From JBAWYM01 sp037143575 (GTDB taxonomy: Bacteria > Patescibacteriota > Gracilibacteria > Peribacterales > Peribacteraceae): a stretch of 8,904 nt of DNA. Shown here in pieces: positions 5,744 to 8,904 of the stretch. The notes beneath the pieces were generated by a model. That model saw only the letters and a list, made by a program, of their open reading frames with translations, ran no database searches and had not been told where the DNA came from. Position 1 is the first letter of the stretch. Each line of letters starts with the position of its first letter. Made by a program: the position numbers and the translations under genes. The stretch lies in the NCBI GenBank assembly GCA_037143575.1, contig JBAWYM010000061.1, positions 1-8,904 on the forward strand, read 5' to 3'.

Positions 5744-6613
5744 TTATCCCTTTCGATAGAATCCATAGAACGACGACGCCAGCCGATCCGCCAGCCGGTT
5801 TCCCCTAAAGAAGATATCGAAGTACTTCACCCAGAATGTGAGCCAGCCCCAGAAGAAGATTCCTGCTTTGTAGAGCTTCTCGTTGCCGAACGAGGTGAGC
5901 ACCGCGAAATATTCGCGCAGGATCCAGGAGAGCATGGAGGCCGGGCCGACGGCGATGCCGAATTGCACTTCTTGGTACTGCGGAAAGAGTTCGCGGATGC
6001 CGCTTACGGAGTAGCGTTGGTAATCCGACGGGACCGCGTGGAAGGGCTGCAGAAAGGGGATCTTGGCGTAGAGGGTTCCGCCGACTTTCAGCACACGGTG
6101 GATTTCCTTGAGGACCGTTGCAGGATCCTGCACGTGCTCCAGGACGTTCTTGAAGATGACGATATCGATGACGTTATCTTGGAAGGGAAGGGCGTGCGCA
6201 TCGGCGGCGGCGTCCACCGACGGGTACGCGACGATATCGAGATTCCAGATGTTCGCGTGGAATTTCCGTAAATCTTTAGAGAGAGAACCGATATTGAGCA
6301 CATTCTCGGTTGGATGCTTCTGCAGAAATTCAATCAGAATCTTGTCTTCTTTGTACGATGGGGAAAGATCGAGGAAGGAGAGAGAGTGGTGGGGAGGCTT
6401 GAGGAAGCGGAAGAACGAGCGCAGTCTGGAGCGAGGCTTGGCAATGTGCACAGCGACGGTATTCTCCGTTTTCTGCGGGATGAAGAGCGGAACGTTTCCC
6501 CGGAGCTCGAACGACTTCTGACAATTTTCACACTGCAGCACCGTTGGCTGTTGCTGAAGTTTGCCGAGGCAGGCCGGGCAGCAGAGGAGGGGGAGGATGT
6601 CCACAATGAGCAC
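5744..6613 (-). CDS. Class I SAM-dependent methyltransferase with N-terminal zinc-ribbon
   Basis: The 289-residue protein has two parts. Residues 5-46 resemble a Trm112-like zinc-ribbon: ILPLLCCPAC (Cys12, Cys15) and CENC (Cys28, Cys31), followed by RGNVPLFIP. Residues about 100-215 form a Rossmann methyltransferase domain: VLNIGS (105-110, a degenerate glycine-rich motif I), LDIVAYPSVD (125-134), ADAHALPF (137-144), the type-11-like block DIVIFKNVLEHVQDP (150-164), and VLKVGGTLYAKIPF (174-187). HAVPSDYQRYS (192-202) resembles a motif I associate with methyltransferases in polysaccharide clusters, hinting at a glycan, lipid or quinone-type substrate; the actual substrate is unknown. The C-terminus (about 230-275) has Trp/Phe-rich hydrophobic helices that could contact the membrane. 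The start is a GTG at 6613; a second GTG at 6604, giving MDILPLLCCPAC, fits the family's usual N-terminus equally well. It is convergent with the cyclophilin gene and divergent from gltX. Confidence 0.85.
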   Translation of the reverse strand: MLIVDILPLLCCPACLGKLQQQPTVLQCENCQKSFELRGNVPLFIPQKTENTVAVHIAKPRSRLRSFFRFLKPPHHSLSFLDLSPSYKEDKILIEFLQKHPTENVLNIGSLSKDLRKFHANIWNLDIVAYPSVDAAADAHALPFQDNVIDIVIFKNVLEHVQDPATVLKEIHRVLKVGGTLYAKIPFLQPFHAVPSDYQRYSVSGIRELFPQYQEVQFGIAVGPASMLSWILREYFAVLTSFGNEKLYKAGIFFWGWLTFWVKYFDIFFRGNRLADRLASSFYGFYRKG

Positions 6614-6667
6614 TGTAGCAGGAGTTCGGGATAAAAATCCTTCGAATGATGACCATCAACGTGCGGT

Positions 6668-6708
6668 GCAAATTTGTCACCCTTCGACAACGAGGATGAC
6701 AAATTTGC
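6668..6708. repeat. Perfect 12-bp-stem hairpin carrying a CCTTCGAC core
   Basis: GCAAATTTGTCA (6668-6679) is the exact reverse complement of 6697-6708. The 17-base interior begins CCCTTCGAC and ends CGAGGA, with a smaller internal TCG/CGA pairing. It lies in the 213-base spacer between the divergent methyltransferase and gltX. The CCTTCGAC core preceded by GCAAAT also occurs in the insert in tsaB (468-497), suggesting related mobile palindromes. It has no T-run, so I do not call it a terminator. Confidence 0.7.
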
Positions 6709-6745
6709 GTGCATTTTCATCGTCTAGGAATTTCATGTACTCCCT

Positions 6746-6785
6746 AGTATTCCAGTGCTCCAGTACTCTAGTATTCTCGTACTTC
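6746..6785 (+). repeat. Octad tandem array (consensus AGTAYTCY, about 5 copies)
   Basis: AGT cores start at 6746, 6754, 6762 and 6770, exactly 8 bases apart, followed by CGT at 6778 in the same phase. Units are variants of AGTATTCC/AGTACTCT. The array lies 40-80 bases upstream of gltX, so the gltX promoter is within or near it. No convincing sigma-70 promoter is visible. No inverted partner array is seen, unlike the elements at 953-1052 and 3736-3862. Confidence 0.7.
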
Positions 6786-6798
6786 TTATTCACATTCC

Positions 6799-6816
6799 CG
6801 CGGGAAGCATCCCGCG
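6799..6816 (+). promoter_or_regulatory. GC-rich hairpin directly upstream of the gltX start
   Basis: CGCGGGA (6799-6805) pairs with TCCCGCG (6810-6816) around an AGCA loop, a stable 7-bp stem ending 10 bases before the gltX GTG. It overlaps a second palindrome, TTCCCGCGGGAA (6795-6806). The position is where a ribosome-binding site would normally lie, so it could affect initiation on gltX; it could equally be another small repeat. Regulation is inference. Confidence 0.4.
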
Positions 6817-6826
6817 CTGACCCCTT

Positions 6827-8287
6827 GTGCGTACCCGCTTCGCTCCCTCTCCCACCGGCTCGATGCACGTCGGGAATTTCCGGACTGCCCTTTTCGCCTA
6901 TCTGATGGCCAGACAGTCCAATGGCCGCTTCATCCTGCGCATCGAAGATACGGATCAAGGACGGAGTGTGGAAGGGACCGTCGAGAATATTCTCCGCACG
7001 CTCCACTGGTCCGGGCTCGATCCCGATGAGGGCGTGATGCTCCGCAAGGGGCTGATCACGCAGGAAGGCACACGCGGTCCGTACATTCAGTCTGAGCGGC
7101 TGGAGCTGTACCGTAAGTATGCCGATGAGCTCGTGTCGAAAGGCCATGCCTATCCCTGCTTTTGCACACCGGAACGTCTCACCAAGATGCGCGATGAGCA
7201 GGCGCTAAAGAAGCAGGCGCCGATGTACGACCGGCATTGTCTGCACCTTCCCAAGAAGGAAATCGCCGACCGCATAGAGGGCGGCGAGCCCCACGTGCTG
7301 CGGCTCCTCGTGCCCCGCGACCGATCCATCAGCTACGACGACGAGATCCGTGGCAACGTGACATTTCATGGCCATACCGTCGACGATCAGGTCCTGATGA
7401 AGAGCGACGGCTTCCCTACCTACCACCTCGCGCACATCGTGGACGATCACCTTATGGAGATCGATCTCGTGATCCGCGGCGAGGAATGGCTAAGCTCTAC
7501 CCCCAAACATCTGATTCTCTTCTCGATGTTCGACTGGGCGCCTCCCAAGTACGCGCACGTTCCGCTGATCCTCAATCCTGACCACACCAAGCTCAGCAAG
7601 CGGCAGGGTTCGGTCGCCGTCGAAGAGTACATCGCGCAGGGTTACCTCCCGGAAGCACTCCTCAATTTCCTCGGTCTTCTCGGCTGGAATCCCGGCACCA
7701 CGCAGGACATCTTCTCCCTTCCCGAGCTCATCGAGCAGTTTTCTCTCGAGCGGGTGCAGAAGGCAGGAGCGGTCTTTGATCTGAAGAAGCTTCAGTGGCT
7801 GCAGGGCCAGTGGATCCGTAAGATTCCCCTGAGCGATTTCGCCGACAGGATCAAATCTCTCGTCGTGGAGCGTTATCCTAACGCAGTGCATGATGCCCAG
7901 TTTTCAGCGAAAGCGGTACTCATCCAAGAACGCCTCACCTTCTTCTCCGAAGCAGTGGATCTCCTGAGCTTTTTCTACAGTGAGCCAAAGGTAACCGTGG
8001 AGCTCCTCGCCAATCCCAAACAGAAGGTTACCCTCGAGCTTCTGCCGAAGATTCTTGAGCTCCTGAAAGATACCCTGGAGGCGATCATGAAGGACGAGTG
8101 GACGGCGGATACTTTAAAGGAGCGGATCACTGGGACAGCGGAAGCTAATACTCTCAAGCCCGGCCAGATGCTCTGGGTCCTGCGCGCAGCCCTCACCGGA
8201 CTTGCCTACAGCCCCGGTGCGTTTGATGTTGCGGTGATGCTGGGAAAGGAGAAGTGTCTCGAAAGGCTGGAGGTGGTTAGTGTGTGA
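6827..8287 (+). CDS. gltX: Glutamyl-tRNA synthetase
   Basis: GltX charges tRNA(Glu) (and in many bacteria also tRNA(Gln)) with glutamate in the cytoplasm. The 486-residue length is normal for a bacterial class I GluRS. The N-terminus RTRFAPSPTGSMHVGNFRTA (2-21) carries the HIGH motif as HVGN (14-17), followed by LRIEDTDQGR (37-46), YIQSERLELY (86-95), the zinc-knuckle-like CFC (111-113) with Y134/C138, GFPTYHLAHIVDDHLM (195-210), VIRGEEWLSSTPKH (215-228) and the KMSKS loop KLSKRQG (255-261). A helical anticodon-binding domain follows (about 320-486). The start is fixed: an in-frame TGA at 6818-6820 lies three codons before the GTG at 6827, and that GTG immediately precedes the conserved RTRFAPSPTG. 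No Shine-Dalgarno sequence. Whether it is discriminating or non-discriminating cannot be read here; that depends on whether glnS or gatCAB is present elsewhere. Confidence 0.97.
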   Translation: MRTRFAPSPTGSMHVGNFRTALFAYLMARQSNGRFILRIEDTDQGRSVEGTVENILRTLHWSGLDPDEGVMLRKGLITQEGTRGPYIQSERLELYRKYADELVSKGHAYPCFCTPERLTKMRDEQALKKQAPMYDRHCLHLPKKEIADRIEGGEPHVLRLLVPRDRSISYDDEIRGNVTFHGHTVDDQVLMKSDGFPTYHLAHIVDDHLMEIDLVIRGEEWLSSTPKHLILFSMFDWAPPKYAHVPLILNPDHTKLSKRQGSVAVEEYIAQGYLPEALLNFLGLLGWNPGTTQDIFSLPELIEQFSLERVQKAGAVFDLKKLQWLQGQWIRKIPLSDFADRIKSLVVERYPNAVHDAQFSAKAVLIQERLTFFSEAVDLLSFFYSEPKVTVELLANPKQKVTLELLPKILELLKDTLEAIMKDEWTADTLKERITGTAEANTLKPGQMLWVLRAALTGLAYSPGAFDVAVMLGKEKCLERLEVVSV

Positions 8288-8335
8288 TGGAATCTTGAGG
8301 CGAAGATTGACGGTCAAAGGAGAATATTTCTCGTA

Positions 8336-8402
8336 ATTAGCGTTAGCTGCAGGTCAGAAGATGTGTAACTAAAAACTAACCAACTAATAACTAGGAACTC
8401 GT
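8336..8402. repeat. AACTNNN heptad array with a partial inverted partner, gltX 3' spacer
   Basis: AACT cores start at 8367, 8374, 8382, 8389 and 8396 (spacing 7, 8, 7, 7). Upstream, ATTAGCGTTAG (8336-8346) can pair imperfectly with CTAACCAACTAAT (8376-8388): GTTAG/CTAAC and ATTAG/CTAAT with unequal internal bases. The element fills the second half of the spacer between convergent gltX and the nucleotidyltransferase gene, ending about four bases before the latter's stop codon. It may act as a shared 3'-end structure. Confidence 0.6.
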
Positions 8403-8406
8403 CGTA

Positions 8407-8904
8407 TTATTTCCCCTCCACCTTCTTCCTAAACTCTTCGCGCTTCTCCGGCATCGGCACCTCCGTTCGATTTGGTCTGATCGCGAGCTTCCCTTCCTTC
8501 ATCGATGCGAAGCTTCTGTCGGGCACATCTTCCGAGAGCAGCACTCCACTCGCGACGAAGGATCCTGTTCCCACTTTCACGCCCGGGTAGATCGTCGTGT
8601 GAATGCCGAGCCGGCAATTATCGCCGATGGCCGTGCCGAATTTCGTCAGGCCCGTAGGAGCGGCTGCCGTGCCGACGACGGAATCAATGATCGCTTCGTC
8701 CAGGCGGAGATTGCCGGTGACCGTTCCGCCGCCGAAGGACACATTGCGTCCAATGAGGCTATCACCGATGTAGGTCATGTGCGTCCAGACATGGCTTGCG
8801 AGAGCCGAAGCCTTCACCTCCGTTGAATAGCCGACCACGCAGTCATCGCCGATGCTGCTGCCGCGGACGAGCGCATTATTCGCGACGATGGATCGCTTGC
8901 CGAC
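8407..8904 (-). CDS. Sugar-1-phosphate nucleotidyltransferase/acyltransferase, C-terminal left-handed beta-helix (partial)
   Basis: The visible 165 codons are the C-terminal part of a gene entering from the right edge; the frame is open to base 8904, so the start and any N-terminal nucleotidyltransferase domain lie outside. Repeated hexapeptide coils typical of a left-handed parallel beta-helix are evident: SIVANNALVRGSSIGDDCVV, YIGDSLIGRNVSFGGGTVTG, FGTAIGDNCRLGIHTTIYPG and VKVGTGSFVASGVLL. The segment HMTYIGDSLIGRNVSFGGGT resembles the AP-H-x-NYVGDSxIGxNVNxGAGT block of GlmU-like bifunctional enzymes (glucose/GlcNAc-1-phosphate thymidylyl/uridylyltransferase with acetyltransferase activity), which make UDP-GlcNAc-type precursors for the wall. 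The tail (RPNRTEVPMPEKREEFRKK) is charged and lacks coils. The stop is TAA at 8409-8407. A stand-alone hexapeptide acyltransferase is the alternative. GlmU function would fit with murG in this window, but the symbol is withheld because the catalytic domain is not visible. Confidence 0.8.
   Translation of the reverse strand, partial: VGKRSIVANNALVRGSSIGDDCVVGYSTEVKASALASHVWTHMTYIGDSLIGRNVSFGGGTVTGNLRLDEAIIDSVVGTAAAPTGLTKFGTAIGDNCRLGIHTTIYPGVKVGTGSFVASGVLLSEDVPDRSFASMKEGKLAIRPNRTEVPMPEKREEFRKKVEGK

Noticed and set aside
7987..8047. Repeated KVTVELL/KVTLELL motif in GltX
   Set aside because: It is an imperfect similarity within helical leucine-rich sequence of the anticodon-binding domain; the nucleotide match is partial and could arise by chance.
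8285..8287. Recoded TGA (as glycine) as in Gracilibacteria/Absconditabacteria
   Set aside because: TGA ends gltX where the protein is already full length, and no gene here needs TGA read-through, so the standard code fits.
1..8904. CRISPR array, tRNA, rRNA or transposase
   Set aside because: I looked for regularly spaced direct repeats of 24-40 bases, cloverleaf-like GGTTCRA arms and transposase motifs and saw none; the tandem units here are 7-8 bases without unique spacers.

Overview
The window looks like a piece of an uncultivated bacterial chromosome, possibly Candidate Phyla Radiation (Peregrinibacteria/Peribacteria-like). This is an inference from three things: the compact single-copy housekeeping genes, the near absence of Shine-Dalgarno sequences, and spacers filled with short periodic repeats of a kind I associate with such genomes. 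Nothing in the window is a definitive taxonomic marker. TGA is used as a stop (end of gltX, and in frame just upstream of it), so the standard bacterial code fits.

Layout, left to right. A partial unrecognised gene runs off the left edge on the minus strand (1-238), downstream of tsaB on the same strand (282-935, tRNA t6A modification). Divergent from tsaB is a family-2 glycosyltransferase (1055-1978), followed by a small unknown protein (2021-2434). Then come ftsW (2555-3739) and murG (3949-4986), the septal SEDS polymerase and the lipid II-forming transferase. Next is a cyclophilin-type prolyl isomerase with a lipoprotein signal (5020-5631). Convergent to it is a minus-strand methyltransferase with an N-terminal Cys4 zinc ribbon (5744-6613). 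Divergent from that is glutamyl-tRNA synthetase gltX (6827-8287). Convergent to gltX and running off the right edge is the left-handed beta-helix end of a sugar-1-phosphate nucleotidyltransferase/acyltransferase of the GlmU-like type (8407-8904). The common themes are cell-envelope construction (ftsW, murG, glycosyltransferase, nucleotidyltransferase, perhaps the methyltransferase) and translation (tsaB, gltX).

The most unusual content is not a gene. The spacers, and two of the genes, carry short tandem arrays with a strict 7-bp (sometimes 8-bp) period. Each array has its own unit sequence: NNNAATG/CATTNNN at 953-1052, CCAANNN/TTGGNNN at 3736-3862, AGTAYTCY octads at 6746-6785, AACTNNN at 8367-8402, GATCCAA x4 inside the glycosyltransferase, and NNNAGTC inside tsaB. 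Two loci share the same architecture: a heptad array, a short core, then the complementary heptad array in inverted orientation. Palindromic elements also sit in frame inside the glycosyltransferase (1192-1229) and, with a CCTTCGAC core, inside tsaB (468-497). A related core sits in the loop of a 12-bp hairpin at 6668-6708. Together these suggest an active family, or families, of small repeats that colonise gene boundaries and tolerated protein loops.

I see no tRNA, rRNA, CRISPR array, transposase or phage gene.
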